From Flaccisagitta enflata (lineage: Eukaryota; Chaetognatha; Sagittoidea; Aphragmophora): DNA of 64,000 nt. The notes under the pieces were generated by a model that saw nothing but the letters and a program-made list of their open reading frames with translations, did no database searches and was not told where the DNA came from. The DNA lies in the NCBI GenBank assembly GCA_965153355.1, contig OZ231128.1, positions 24,924,001-24,988,000 of the forward strand, read 5' to 3'. Of this stretch, positions 1-25,501 are shown in pieces. Position 1 is the stretch's first letter; each line of letters opens with the position of its first letter. The position numbers and the translations under genes were made by a program.

Positions 1-295
1 AGATCTGCCTGTTGATTGGTCTTCAAACTCGTAATCGAAAATCTGTCATGCCCAGTACCAGTGGCTAAAAAACAATGATGGGGACACGGCAAATTCGCAC
101 AGCCTGTACAGACCAATCCACTGTCCCAAGATTCTGAATGTTTTGAAAGACAAAAATTCATATTATCTGCATGTTTTTTACAACTTCCAGTAAATCCAGT
201 AAATCCAGTAAATCAATATATTGCCTAAAGATTTGCCTGTCAAATAAAGGGCTAAAAGTAAAAGTGCCGTTGAATAAAGGAATCATTCATCGTAG

Positions 296-300
<5 letters not shown>

Positions 301-393
<93 letters not shown>

Positions 394-395
394 TT
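301..395. repeat. (CT)n
   Basis: Nearly perfect dinucleotide array. Confidence 0.95.
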
Positions 396-718
396 CGTGT
401 CTTTTGTTTTCGTGGATTGCGTGCTATATCAACGGCGTTGATTGAAAGCAGAGGGCAGTACGAATAGACAGCTTCGCGCGCAATAGCTTTGGCTCAAAAA
501 GGCAATCGTTCATTTAGTATAATTTCTATACCATGAGGATACAAATTTTGAAGAAAAAAAATTGTTAATGTCTGTTCCAAAAAAAAGTTACAATCTAAAC
601 CGGCAAACGTTTACGAGAGGACCTCACTTTTTTGCTCGGTTTGTTTTTGTATTTGACACAACCTAAACTCACCCCTACCCCTAAACTCTATAATGGGAAA
701 AAGCTTGTTTTATACAGT

Positions 719-921
719 TTTTAGTCGCGTGCACGCGACTCTATGACCCGCTCTGTCCGTCTGTCTGTCGGTCCGTAACGCTTAGCTTTTTTTCGTCGTC
801 TTTCATTATTTTAAGTTATTTAAAATGAAAAGTCATTTTGGTCTCTTAGTCTCGTAGTCTCTTAGTCATTAAGTCTCTTGGTCTTAACAACCGCACGCGA
901 CTGTAAGGTGTTGGCCTTGTT
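719..921 (+). mobile_element. hairpin-B element (stem GTCGCGTGC)
   Basis: The left end is the perfect palindrome AGTCGCGTGCACGCGACT (723-740) followed by CTATGACCCGCTCTGTCCGTC. The right part has GCACGCGACT, complementary to the left arm over 10 bases, then GGCCTTGTTA. The core has TCTGTCGG and CTTAGTCT repeats. Confidence 0.6.
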
Positions 922-1323
922 AATGCTGATTCCACTATGGATCTGATCTGTCCATTAGTCCTTAACTAGATAGCAAAAGCTTTGGACTCCAGGTAACCAA
1001 GTTGAATAATGGTTTCCCTTGACGTCAGCAGAGGCGCCGCTGCTCGGAAGGGTTGACGGCCAGTCGGAAGGCTCCAGAAGCCAAGAAGGAAGAAAGAAGG
1101 AAAAAAGAAGGAAAAGGAAAGAATAAAAAAGAAGGAAAAAAGAGAGGAGGGGGAAGGAAAAAAGAAGAAAAAAAAAACAGAAAAATCGCTTCTGTCAGAT
1201 GAATTCATTTAGATCTTAGTTTGTAATGGATAGGATCAACAGAAAAGACAGAAATACAAAGATTGATTGGTTGATTTATAGAAAGATGGATGGATAGATG
1301 CATAGATAGATAGATAGATAGAT

Positions 1324-1373
<50 letters not shown>

Positions 1374-1626
1374 AGAAATAGCTAGATAGATTAATTGAAA
1401 AATGAAAATATAGAAAGACAGACAAGTAAATGGGTAGGTATATTGATAGATAGCCAGTCGGAAGATTTTGGGAGGAGTTTCTGCTGCCCGGAAGGAAAAC
1501 AAAATCAGCGGGCCTGGACGTCAGTAGAAATGCTGTTTTAAAACCCATGTTTAGAAGTCAGGCTCACGTATTAAGTCAAAGTCCATTCTCGACATCGATA
1601 ATTTTTTTTTTTTCCTTGTGTTGACG

Positions 1627-1978
1627 ATGGAGGACAACGCGCAAGAGCGATGCCGCGCGGAGCAGGTTGCCAACAGCCGAGATTGTGCAGGACGCAAAGC
1701 CAGAGTGGATGAGTGTCAAAGAAAATGCTACTCACAGCAGGAGGAGAAAAGGGATCTTAAAGGCTCATGGCATCCAAAAGCGTTTTACGGGTCTGTTTTC
1801 TGTTTAAGTTATTCGTCCACGTTTAAATTTCAATCCTTTTATTCGTATTCCACATATGTTCCCATGTTAAATAGTTCTTCTTTCTTTTTCTTTTTCTCTT
1901 TCTATTTCTTCTTCTTCCTCCACAAAAAATTCTACCACCAAAGGCATACTCTCTCTCTCTCTCTCTCTCTCTCAAACA

Positions 1979-2018
<40 letters not shown>

Positions 2019-2958
2019 CCAGCGGACAGGCAATGCTGCCCGGCCCGAGTGCGCCTACGACTACCGTCTGCGAGCTAAGCCGCGTCCGCCAGAAAGATTC
2101 CTTTGGGCCATGAAGAACATTCCAGCCGGCGATCTCTTCTTTTCCAAAGTGCATATGCCGCGCCTTAGCAAATAAGTAGTCTTTTATAAGAACCTAGTTT
2201 ATAAGAACATCAAGCCTTGAAAAAGCTAAAAAAATTAAGAACGTCGTAGTTATTTCAATAGTAGCTATCTCTATCTTTTTTGAAGGCTTTAGAAAAAAAA
2301 TGACATTGTTATAAAAAAATAAAAAGTGTAATTAGGAATCAGACCTAAAAGCGTGTTTGGACTTACGACAATAATTGTCCGTTAAACGCGTAATCAGCGT
2401 GAACACATATTCATGAATTTCAACTGTCCCACGATTACATATAAGCGACGTGAGCGAGCGAACGGGTGGAGTGAGCTATTTCCGCGCCTTATACATCCAT
2501 AGACATTGCCCCTGCCCCTGCACGATCAATTCGGCCCTGATTTCGTTTTTCTTCCGTTGCCGTTAACTGCCCCTGCCCAAAATCATCTCTCTGCACACGG
2601 CTTAGGCAGGCAAGGCAGCTAGGCATCCTGTTTTGAAGTCCAAATTTGTTTACGCAGCCACCGGTCCACACTTCCGTCGGAAGGGGCGAGTACAACAAAG
2701 ATTTCCTCGCTTGGCACGCCCCTGGTGGAGCAGGCTCGGAATATCACCCTGTAACCAGCTATCAGGTCTGGCGGCGCCGTATTCACTTTATTTCAGTTTG
2801 GTCTGCTGAGAGAGAGAGAAAGAGAGATGTGATGTGATGTGATGTTTAATGCTCAATATACATGAGTTAATCACGTAAACAAATAATTGTTTTGAGCGGT
2901 GTAGTACAATAAATAGAATCATAAAATCTAGGAAGTTCTAGATCAATAAATAGAGTAG

Positions 2959-3043
<85 letters not shown>

Positions 3044-3407
3044 TAATTCAAACGTAATTATCATCGGCAAATTAGTTCATTTGTTCATAGTGCCGTGTGC
3101 GGTTCTTGTATTCCACACGCTTTCAATTTTTGGAATAATAGAACGTAGTACGTTTACATCATTAGAATAAATAGATTCAAAGTTAATTTTCTCATTGTCA
3201 TCATAACAGTTTGTATCCCGCCATAGACTACAGTGGTTAAGACGGTGCTCTTCGTCATCAATAACATTACACGCTGTACAAATGTGATTATGTGTGCCCT
3301 TATAGTTGGTTCCGCATTCTAGCATACGAAATCGAGCAATCATTATCGTTTTGGTCTCGTGTCTTGTTGTGTGAAGTAGTTCAGGTACAGGTGATCTGTC
3401 ATATTCG

Positions 3408-3497
<90 letters not shown>

Positions 3498-5747
3498 CTG
3501 TCCTCTATTAGCATCTGCATCTACATGAAAATGTGTTTGTTTGTGAGTTTGTGTCTCGGTAAGTGCTTGATTGTTTGTAAAACTGTAAGTGTTTGCGATT
3601 GAGTGTGCTCAATTCTGAAGTTCTTTTAGCATTTGTCCATTTATTAGTCTCGAGCATTTTAAGACGCATCCATTTCATCCAGGTTTCCTTTGATCCTAAT
3701 GAAGACCAGAAATTCTGCACAAGGAAGAAACTGGTTCATGAGGAAGATCGCTGCCACGACTGCAAGCCTTATCGATCAATCTATCGACAAGATCATTGTA
3801 AGAGGCAAAATATGTTTAGTTCATGAGAATACCTGACGGCAATCTTGACTGAGACATTCTCAAACGTGTTTTATTTCCGCTGGGACAAACCTTTGATTTA
3901 GGCTAATCTTAGTTACACTTTTTTTTTATAAGCACGCTCTTTTTTCGGCTGAGGCTGAGCGTGCTTAGCAAAATCTTATTTTCGAGGCTGAAATGTGCTT
4001 AAATGCGTGCTTATCATTTATCAGTAAGTAATTGTCCTATTCAGTACATATGAGAAAGACTACATAGTACGCAGTACACAGTAAGGTAGAGAAAATAGTA
4101 TAATAAAGAGTATTGTATAATATAGAATAAAGTATAGTATAGAATACAGTAATGAATGTATTTTGTATAAAGAAATATATAGTCTTTCACTGACGTTGTC
4201 CTACTTTTATATAACAATGGGATGTGATTAGTATTTTGATTCAATATTAACTTTTTTTTAGATTTTCAGTGCTATTTAGTATCCTGATATATTGTTATTT
4301 TTTGGTGGTCCTTATTATGACAATTAATTCTTATTAATGATAGTATCTAAGCTATAATATTTTTAAAGATCATGATGAATTCAGTCATTTCTATCAGTAT
4401 CAAATCAAAGTCCTGAGTGTATTTACATATTGATATTATAAATAATTTTAGTTTTTATCAAAGTTTCGATTGGTTCTTGTCAAATTCCAACAAAAAATGT
4501 CTAAAAATTGGCATATTTTAAAAAATTGCCTTAATTTTTTTTTCAAATCGGAAATCTCAGCCTGGAGCGTGCTTAGCAATGTGCTTAAATTTTCCCAATA
4601 TCTGAGGCTGGGCGTGCTTATAAACGAGCACTGGTGTCTCACATAAGGTTTGAGACAAGAATGATATTACTGTGCGGTTTTTTGGATTTTTGCAGAGTTA
4701 ATGAGTATACAAACCAAGAACAATCAAGTACAAAATCTTTCCCAAGGCGCTTTTTGAAAAAAATGAAGAATTCAAGATTTTTAGCTTCATTTTTCATAGA
4801 CTATTTTTCAGGTTGGTTTGACCTATTTTTTGACAGCATAATGTTAATCCTGATAAAATTCCCTTTCATTTGATAGGTCACACTATATAGTTTTTGTAAA
4901 AAATAAAATTTTCATTTTTAAAGCCACTGTTACAAAATTACAACAGTGGCTTTAAAAATGAATATTTTATTTTTTATGAAAACTATATAGTGTGACCTAT
5001 CAAATGAAAGAGAATTTTATCAGGATTAACATTATGCTGTCAAAAAATAAGTCGAACCAGCCTGAAAAATAGTCTATGAAAAATGAAGCTAAAAATCTTG
5101 AATTTTTCATTTTTTTCAAAAAGCGCCTTGGGAAAGATTTTATACTTGATTGTTCTTGGTTTGTATACTCTTTAACTCTGCAAAAATGCAAAAAACCACT
5201 CAGTAATATCATTCTTGTCTCAAACCTTATGTGAGACACCAGTGCGAGGTGCTTATAAAAAAAAAGTGTATATGTAGCCACTCTTAGCAAGACCCTGACC
5301 CCTTGGTCTTAACCCCATCTCTAACTGCACCACATGCCGTCAAACTCAACTGCTCAATACCGCTGTACTCGTAAAAAAGGCCGGATACACGGCCAATAAG
5401 TAGTCGCTTGCGGGTGGGCAGGGGCAGCAAGTGGATAGGCGGGGCCTGTAATGTACCTGGGCAGGGGCTGTTATGCTGAAAAACGCTTTTTTACAACTGC
5501 GGACCTGCTCTTGTTTATAGTCACTTAGCAAGCGATTAAAAAGTGACCTTTTCACTTTGTGGCGCATCGACAATGTTTCAGGCCACAGGAAGGAATACGA
5601 TGACCGCAACGAAGAACTAAACGCCAATTTACGTTTCCATCGCATGCAAGACAGTTGGCGAGATTTCAAGGCTCAGGTATTTTACTTTTCTTTCATCGCC
5701 AGTCGGTCGGTCTGTTCATCTCTCTGAAAGCTTTTGTCAGAGCTAAC

Positions 5748-5838
<91 letters not shown>

Positions 5839-5848
5839 TGTCTGTGTG

Positions 5849-5891
<43 letters not shown>

Positions 5892-6177
5892 GTGTGTTTG
5901 TGTGTGTGTGTGTGTGTGTTGGGGATTGTTCGCGATGATACTGTAACCCCGCTCTGCTCAATGGATTTCTTTTGATTATTTTTTTGCTCTGCGTATAATT
6001 TTGAAATCAGTCTCATATCCGAGTATGAATCTCACAGCTTATATCTCTAATTGACTTATTCAGAACGACTCGGTGGCTTCCGCGCTGTCTTGGGCTCGTC
6101 CTCCTTGCAAAACGAAACCGCCAGACCCAGAGCAATTCGCTGACTGCGATCAAGTCCACAAGACATTCTACCAGTGA
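1627..6177 (+). CDS. six-exon gene for an unrecognised 242-residue protein
   Basis: Exons read as 1627-1790, 2016-2148, 2658-2765 (or ending at 2750), 3683-3797, 5582-5676 and 6064-6177. Every intron phase matches and the six pieces give one 243-codon frame ending in TGA at 6175-6177. The start is the first ATG of exon 1 (MEDNAQERC). The protein is hydrophilic and rich in Cys, Arg, Asp and Glu, with no signal peptide or membrane segment. Recognisable stretches are AYDYRLRAKPRPPERF, VGRGEYNKDFLAWH and RKEYDDRNEELNANLRFH. I do not recognise the family. The short, charged, Pro/Tyr-rich style recalls axonemal microtubule-inner proteins, but that is only a guess. Donors after exons 1, 2 and 3 are weak (GTCTGT, GTGCAT, GTCTGG), so those three ends are the least certain. 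Intron 4 is expanded by a transposon (3916-5268) and a hairpin-B element lies just before exon 5. Confidence 0.65.
2177..2330. mobile_element. short MITE with CTTTTATAAG / CTTATAAAAAGTG-type ends
   Basis: Begins TAGTCTTTTATAAGAAC and ends GTTATAAAAAAATAAAAAGTG then TA. The ends resemble those of the elements at 3916, 14731 and 62500. It lies in intron 2 of the plus-strand gene. Confidence 0.4.
2961..3040. repeat. (GA)n in intron 3
   Basis: Dinucleotide array; a second lies at 3413-3494 in the same intron. Confidence 0.95.
3413..3494. repeat. (GA)n
   Basis: Dinucleotide array upstream of exon 4 of the plus-strand gene. Confidence 0.95.
3916..5268. mobile_element. TA-flanked DNA transposon relic containing a giant palindrome
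   Basis: Terminal inverted repeats CACTTTTTTTTATAAGCACG and its complement, flanked by TA on each side, as in Tc1/mariner-like MITEs. GCGTGCTTAG motifs recur inside. No transposase frame is present. A second foldback sequence (4628-5245) makes up its right half. It sits in intron 4 of the plus-strand gene. Confidence 0.6.
4628..5245. repeat. foldback palindrome, arms about 300 bp
   Basis: CACTGGTGTCTCACATAAGG at 4629 has its complement at the right end. The arms match nearly base for base (AGGTCACACTATATAGTTTT, CAAGGCGCTTTTTGAAAAA and others) around a centre near 4937, with GCCACTGTT/AACAGTGGC at the tip. Confidence 0.85.
5376..5551 (-). mobile_element. hairpin-B element (stem GTCGCTTGC)
   Basis: Starts GGCCGGATACACGGCC, then AGTCGCTTGCGGGTGGGCAG, and ends with the hairpin AGTCACTTAGCAAGCGATT and AAAAA. 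The arm AGTCGCTTGC pairs with GCAAGCGATT with one G-T. It lies about 30 bases before exon 5 of the plus-strand gene. Confidence 0.6.
5751..5920. repeat. (GT)n with internal (TCTG)n
   Basis: Compound microsatellite starting about 75 bp after exon 5 of the plus-strand gene. Confidence 0.95.
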
Positions 6178-6181
6178 AGGC

Positions 6182-6183
<2 letters not shown>

Positions 6184-6251
<68 letters not shown>
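6184..6251. repeat. (CT)n just after a stop codon
   Basis: Begins seven bases after the TGA of the plus-strand gene, so it would lie in its 3' untranslated region. Confidence 0.9.
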
Positions 6252-6254
<3 letters not shown>

Positions 6255-8373
6255 CCTGCGGGCTGCACTTATTAAGACTTAAGTGCTATTAGATATAAAA
6301 ATCGAGTAGTTTTCTGCTAGACAAAAACTCCATAGCTGATATCTCATGTTATGCTTACCAGATGACCCTGTGATGACTGTGATGACCCTGTGATGTGACC
6401 AGATGACCCTATGATTTTAATATGCTATATTCATATCGAAGAGAGACCAAGCAGATAATCCTGAAAATACAAACGACAAATCTCATCTCAGGTATATTTC
6501 CTTACGCCTTCACTCTTTGAGGGCATTGTGAGAGAGAAAGCTGGCTTTAGATTGCGTCAAAGTATAGCCTAAGGATATACATTGGCGAAATCTACAGGAA
6601 ATTAAAGAAAACAAGAAATAGTGTCTGTAACATACGGAATTCCATGAAAAGCGGATCCGTTGGAACGGGGGTTCAACTGAATCTAGCTACTTGTAATGCT
6701 ACCAAAAGTAACAATTTCTTACCATACGCGCCCGCGTAAAAATAAATGGACACCTTTCACAACTACCGAACATCACTATATTTTATCATGATGCAAAATT
6801 TGTACAGAAGTTTTTAACAATTTAAAACAAAATGTTTATAAAACGATACTCTACAAAGGAGATCAGTACGTCATCCGTTCAACGATGATATGTCATAAGA
6901 GAGACGATCCTTTTTTTTCCACCATTTTTTTTCAATGTGCTAAAAAATTCATGAAAATGACTTAATTCTTCTACTAGTACTGAATGGGGGGTACCGGTTG
7001 AACAAATCTTTGGTTTGATATGAATATGGACCGTGAATTAAAAAAAAACTTTGTGCGAAACTGTGGAGAATATATTAATGTTTGTTCACAAATGGAATTA
7101 TTCATGTTATGATTAGGCGGAAGGTGTTCTCCAGGATTACTGAATCTGTTTTACACGTAACTTGTGGGTGAAACCAGTAGTAACTAGAGGAAATTTGGTA
7201 ATCTTTTGAGTTCTGATACATTTAGCGGTAAAACATCATTGATCATGAAATAACATGAAGTTTGCCAGCTTAATCATGTTTCTTATAATTACATTTTTTC
7301 CATAGAAGTACATGAAAATCTTAATCTTATCTGAGAATAAACGACCTAAAAGTTGGGTTTCAATTCAGTACACAATTACTTATTAAAGTGAAAAAGGACG
7401 TGTCAGACACCGCAAATGGTAATATACGACTGTCAAAATTCTTGCAACACATCGTAGACCCAAGAAGACGGAGGAAGAAAAACAAAAAGGGTTGACATGG
7501 AAAAGCCGGGTTATGATAAGAAGAGAGGATGTGACAATGAGAGAGAAGGGGTTTACGATTAAAGACAATGAAAAAATATGAGAAGCATACATGAAGTGAT
7601 GGTAGCAACATTGGGACTAGTTCCAAATTCTTGTGTTTTGGTTTGTTTGTTTGTATTCAGCGAGTTTAGAGGATAGAGAAATGAAACATGGAGGAGGGAC
7701 ATGATTGTTTGTTTGTTTGTTTTTTCGGTATGGATTTCAAACACTTTTTCATAGTGAACTTGTGACGGGGCTTGATAACAAAATTGGGGGTTTGACATTA
7801 GACTTTGACCAGTCTTTAAGTATTATTCAAAGATTGATGTTGTTGAGAACGTGAAAGTTGGAAGGAGCGCCCCTTAAAAAAATACTTTGTTATTAACCTC
7901 ACTCACTCTCGGCAGATAGTTTGGAGGAAAAAAAATCTGATGAAAAAAAAATATTTTCACATGCAGATTAAGAAGGGATTGAAGATGATGATGAGGAGGG
8001 AAACGAGCACGAGAATGACTAAGGAAAATCTAGAAAAATAAGCTTTTTTGTAAATGGACACTGTGAGATAACATCGCGATGAAAAGGTGGTGACAAGGAT
8101 TGAAGTAAAAGAAGTTGAAAACGGGCATGGGTGGGAGGGGGGGGCGTGGCCATCAGTTGGTTTGTTTTTTTTTTTTCAGTCTTCATTTTGGAATGCGATA
8201 ACCGGGATTCAGGAATACTTCTTTCTTTTTCTTTGAAATCAAGTGAGGTCATGGGGGGCTTGGTTGGGGGCTAAGTGATTTGGGGGCTGAGGGATTTAAT
8301 GAATGGTTGGATAGGAAATCCGAAATTGTTTTGTTTTTCTATCGTCAATGAATGAGTTTCGATGCACCAGTGT
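6252..8373. other. no gene seen
   Basis: AT-rich with short TTTG and GATGA tracts. No exon-like frame with splice signals. Contains the space between the convergent plus-strand gene and the RPTP gene. Confidence 0.6.
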
Positions 8374-8379
8374 TTTATT
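8374..8379 (-). terminator. candidate polyadenylation signal of the RPTP gene
   Basis: AATAAA on the minus strand about 330 nt after the phosphatase stop codon. It is the first perfect hexamer I noticed downstream. No transcript end is known. Confidence 0.35.
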
Positions 8380-8708
8380 AAGCACGTGTTGCGTCATCGT
8401 CTCTTTTTTTTTCAGCCACAAAAAAATCTGTACGGCGCAATTTTCAGTGTGGTGTCAACAATCGTTGATATGCATCAAGGGATGCATAACAACCCTATTT
8501 TCAAATGAGGTTTCCTCACCTTATCATCGACCGCTACACTACTATTAAATCACAAACGACCTTCGCCATCAGAGCCATTGCTGGCATTACACTGCCTCTT
8601 TCTCATCAGCTTCCATTTCATTTTTAGTTCTCCGCCACTCTCTAATCTTCATTCACTTTCTTCTCCACTTCAATCTTCTCCTCCTCCTCATCTTCTTTCA
8701 CCACAACT

Positions 8709-20217
<11,509 letters not shown>

Positions 20218-20225
20218 CTGGATAT

Positions 20226-20227
<2 letters not shown>

Positions 20228-20315
<88 letters not shown>
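20228..20315. repeat. (GA)n next to an RPTP acceptor
   Basis: On the sense strand a (CT)n tract ending 10 bases before the acceptor. Confidence 0.95.
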
Positions 20316-20318
<3 letters not shown>

Positions 20319-20401
20319 TTTACATTTAAGTCAAGTAGTAAGTTTTGACTTATCAAAAATGCACGTCAGCGTAAAGATTTGCACTGAACCCCCGCAACGG
20401 A

Positions 20402-20760
20402 TTGATTTACTTAGATAGGATGGATGTTTCCCCGCAACTTTCGCTCCCTGAGCCAAATCAAATTATCAAGGACCCGTATAACGTGCTCCTTGACAGCTTT
20501 CCCGAAATTCTCAGGCCTGCACCCACACCGGAAGTCAAGTACGGCCCTGCATGGTCCGTCATCAGTCATCTCGGTCGCCACATGAAGTGGAGGCCAAGTA
20601 TCTGAAAGAGCCCCTGAAAGTATCCAGAAAGTATCTAGATTTTTTTCGCTTGTATCTAGATAAATATCCAGATAATGTTTTATTAAAGAATTCAATGTTT
20701 ATACTGTTATCTGGTAAAAAAGAAAGACAACCAGGCGATGTCCCATAAAAGATTGACTAG
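20402..20760. other. unresolved stretch upstream of the RPTP exons
   Basis: A 94-codon minus-strand frame (ENFGKAVKEHVIRVLDNLIW) is present, but it has no splice or domain support and does not look like FN3. Confidence 0.3.
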
Positions 20761-20810
20761 TGTAGAGGAATTGCAATAAGTCATTGGGCCAAAGGGGTAT
20801 GACGCTTTTT

Positions 20811-21330
20811 GGGCAGCGGCCCTAAAGGGCCGATGTCCTGTAGGACACAGGGGTGAATTTCTATACGTCCGTCCGTCCCCCCCCTCTGAAGCTTCTCAGG
20901 CCTCTCAGGCCTCAAATCCAGTCTTTCAGGCCTCAGATCTGGCCTCTCAGGCCTCAAATCTGGTCTCTCAGGCTTCAAATCCAGCCTCTCAGGCCTCAAA
21001 TCCAGCCTCTCGGGCCTCAAATCCAGCCTCTCAGGCCTCAAATCCAGCCTCTTGGGCCCTAAATCCAGCCTCTCAGTCCTCAAATTCCCATTGAATAACA
21101 TGGCAAATTGGCCAAAAATTGAAAAATGCATAATTCCCTATCAATATCATGGAAAATTACCCCAAATATGCCCTCTCAGGACGTATGGAAATTCACCCCT
21201 GTGTCCTACAGGACATCGGCCCTTTGGGGCCGCTGCCCTGCTCTCACTCCACTTCTTCAGCTAATCACTCCAAGCAGGGCATCGGGCACCGCTGACCATG
21301 TGCGATCCTTGGATGACTTGTTATCTATAA
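20811..21330. mobile_element. minisatellite-cored inverted-repeat element (family A)
   Basis: Terminal repeats GGGCAGCGGCCCTAAAGGGC with GTCCTGTAGGACACAGG at left and the complement at 21145-21239. Between them are about nine 21-bp units of TCTCAGGCCTCAAATCCAGC type. A tail with CGCTGACCATGTGCGATCC follows. The 7-residue repeats seen in every frame are a by-product of the 21-bp period. Confidence 0.7.
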
Positions 21331-21556
21331 TCTATAACCTAGCTCCGCGCCAAAGCTCATAGCTGAACAATGCGTAGAGGGTTTGAGCAAAGACATTTAA
21401 TACTTATTGAATCAGACTGGATTGTTACAGCAGGGATAAACAACAGATTTGTTAAGGTTTATAGTCTCATTGCTATTTTGCTCGTAGCCACTACCCTCAT
21501 ATCCCTCCCCTAAAAGAAAAATATGCAGGAAGTATTTTGGCCTCCAGCACCTAATA

Positions 21557-22386
21557 CAGTCGAGCTTCACTAGAGCGCACCCGCTAATAAGGCATCCCTC
21601 GCATCAAGGCATGATTTGAGAAGTCCCAACTTTTCTCTCTTTATTTCTTTGATGATAAGCCCCGCATATAAGGCACCCGCCTATTAGGCAAATTTCACTA
21701 TAGCGCATGAAAAATGGGGTTTTTGGTGGATATTTTGCTCGCTTTGAAGGCATCTGACAAACAAAGTGTTTTTAAGATGAGCAGGTGGATAAGCTAAGGG
21801 TGGAAGAGACGCCGATGAGAGCGATGAAGAGGAATACCAATGACGATGAGGAGGTATACCGATGATGTAGAGGAGCACGGATGATTATGATGAAGAGGAA
21901 GTGAAAGAAACGGGAAGCTAGGGGGAAATGAATGGGAGAGGAGGAAGATGATGAATAAGAGGAGTGAAAACTCGATTTGCCAATGAATCCATGCCAATAA
22001 AAGATCGATGATGCCATGCTAGTGTGTGAATGAGATTTTTTGCCACTTTGTGGGTTAAGAGAAATAGGTCTAAGACAGGTTTCCAAATAATTGAAAGTGA
22101 CAACTCTGTCCATTTCTTTTGAGCACTGCAGTCACTTTTCTAGTCTCATTTATGGTAAGGCAGGTGGCGAGCTGGTACATGAAAAATGATAACAGTAAGA
22201 CAGTTGACTTTTTTGAAAAAACTAAATGAAAATCCAAATTCTTTCTGTTGCAACTTCCAAGCATCCATCAATGTCAATTTGATTGCTTATTTGTGCAGAA
22301 ATATACATGCTCGGCTATAAGGCACCTCGCCTAGAAGGCATGAAATCAACCAGTCCCTTGAGATGCCTTCTAGTGAAGCTTAACTG
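21557..22386. mobile_element. 830-bp MITE with CAGTCGAGCTTCACTAGA ends
   Basis: Left CAGTCGAGCTTCACTAGA and right TCTAGTGAAGCTTAACTG are inverted, flanked by TA. Sub-terminal ATAAGGCACC motifs recur. No transposase. Confidence 0.65.
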
Positions 22387-22784
22387 TATCTTAAAATGAG
22401 GTAGATGGCGACCAGATTTAAAATTGACCACACAGCCATAAAAATTAGCATATCGTGATTTACAAAGCCGGTCCCTATAGGCACCACTTGATTTGTCACA
22501 ATGAGGGTGAGTGTGGTAGAGAAATTGTGACCACAAACACATCAAATAGTGAACAGTCTATGGACGAAACGGCAATTGCAACTTTTGCTAATCACTGGAA
22601 GGATGCTGAGGTGTGATCTTTTTCAAAATGCAGGCTTATAACTGCCATGTAGAAAATTACTAAGGACTGAAGCAAACTAACAGAAGAACAATTACTACAG
22701 GGAGGCCATGTAAATTGTTAAAATGAACTTTTTAAAAAATGAATGCATATGTTGGCATTCAGTTGCAAAGCCAGCCAGCAAATG

Positions 22785-24490
<1,706 letters not shown>

Positions 24491-24496
24491 CGAGGG

Positions 24497-25262
24497 GAAG
24501 TTTATAATTTGGGGGTAGTCAACACTTTCAAGGGGTATTCAACGCTTTAGGGGGTAATTGACATTTGCAGGGTGGTGACATTGCGGGGGTTGTCATTGCT
24601 GCAGGGAGTGGTAATTCTTACCAGAGATAGTCAAAACATCGAGGTAATTGACTGCCGAAGTAATTTACACTTTGAGGGTAGTTATAGCTAAGAAGTCCTC
24701 TTTTGAGGGGAGTAGTGGAAACTTGCCTTGCAGGGAATGGTAGACGCGGAGGGGGAGTTGAAATAAGCAAGGCGTAGTCTACACTTTTTGGGGGGTAGTT
24801 GACACTTGCAGGGGCCAGTCGACACTTGCAGGGGGTAGTTGACACTTGCAGGGGGAAGTCAACACTTGAAGGGGGTAGTTGACACTTGTGCAGGGTGGTC
24901 GACACTTGCGGGGGGTAGTTGACATTTGGGGGGGTAGTCAACACTTGCAGAGGTGATAGATTCTTGCCAGTGGTAGTCAACACTTGCCAGGGGAAGTCAA
25001 CACTTGCCAGGGGTAATTGACACTTGCAAGGGGTAGTCAACACTTGCGAGGGGTAGTTGACACTTGGAGGGGGAATTGACACTTGCCGGGGGTAGTCTAC
25101 ACTGTCGAGGGGTAATCAATACTTGCAGGGGGTAGTTGACACTTGCGGGGGGGTAGTCAACACTTGCTAGGGGTAGTCGACACTTGTTGGGGGTAGTCAA
25201 CACTTGCCAGGGGTAGTCAACTCTTGCAGGGGGTTGCAGGGGGTGGTCGACACTTGGAGGCA
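24497..25262. repeat. same 20-bp minisatellite, inverted
   Basis: Units ACACTTGCAGGGGGTAGTTG, the complement of the preceding array, so the two form a foldback about 1.5 kb across with a junction near 24490. Confidence 0.8.
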
Positions 25263-25501
25263 GGGGTAAGGATGCGATCCGGGATGCGAATGCGAACGCA
25301 CAGGATGCGCGAGATTTTGCTAAACGCGGATAAGGATGCGAACGCATTTGATGAAATATGGGAGTGGATGCGAACGCGCATCCTTACCAAAGCGTTCGCA
25401 TCCATGCTTTTTTGCTTTGGCCTTGTCCTAGACCTTAAAATTCAAAACAAGAGGACATTAAAACAAGGCCGGCACATAGCATTTTACAATGACCTCAAGT
25501 T

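Noticed and set aside
20402-20700. Minus-strand frame as an upstream phosphatase exon
   Set aside because: No FN3 pattern and no splice junction in phase with the exon at 20217.
20853-21062. Protein frame with seven-residue LRPQIQP repeats
   Set aside because: The 21-bp period of the minisatellite makes every frame open and repetitive on both strands; no start, splice or domain context.
21557-22386. Frames inside the 830-bp element as a transposase
   Set aside because: Short, overlapping, low-complexity frames without a DDE-type motif.
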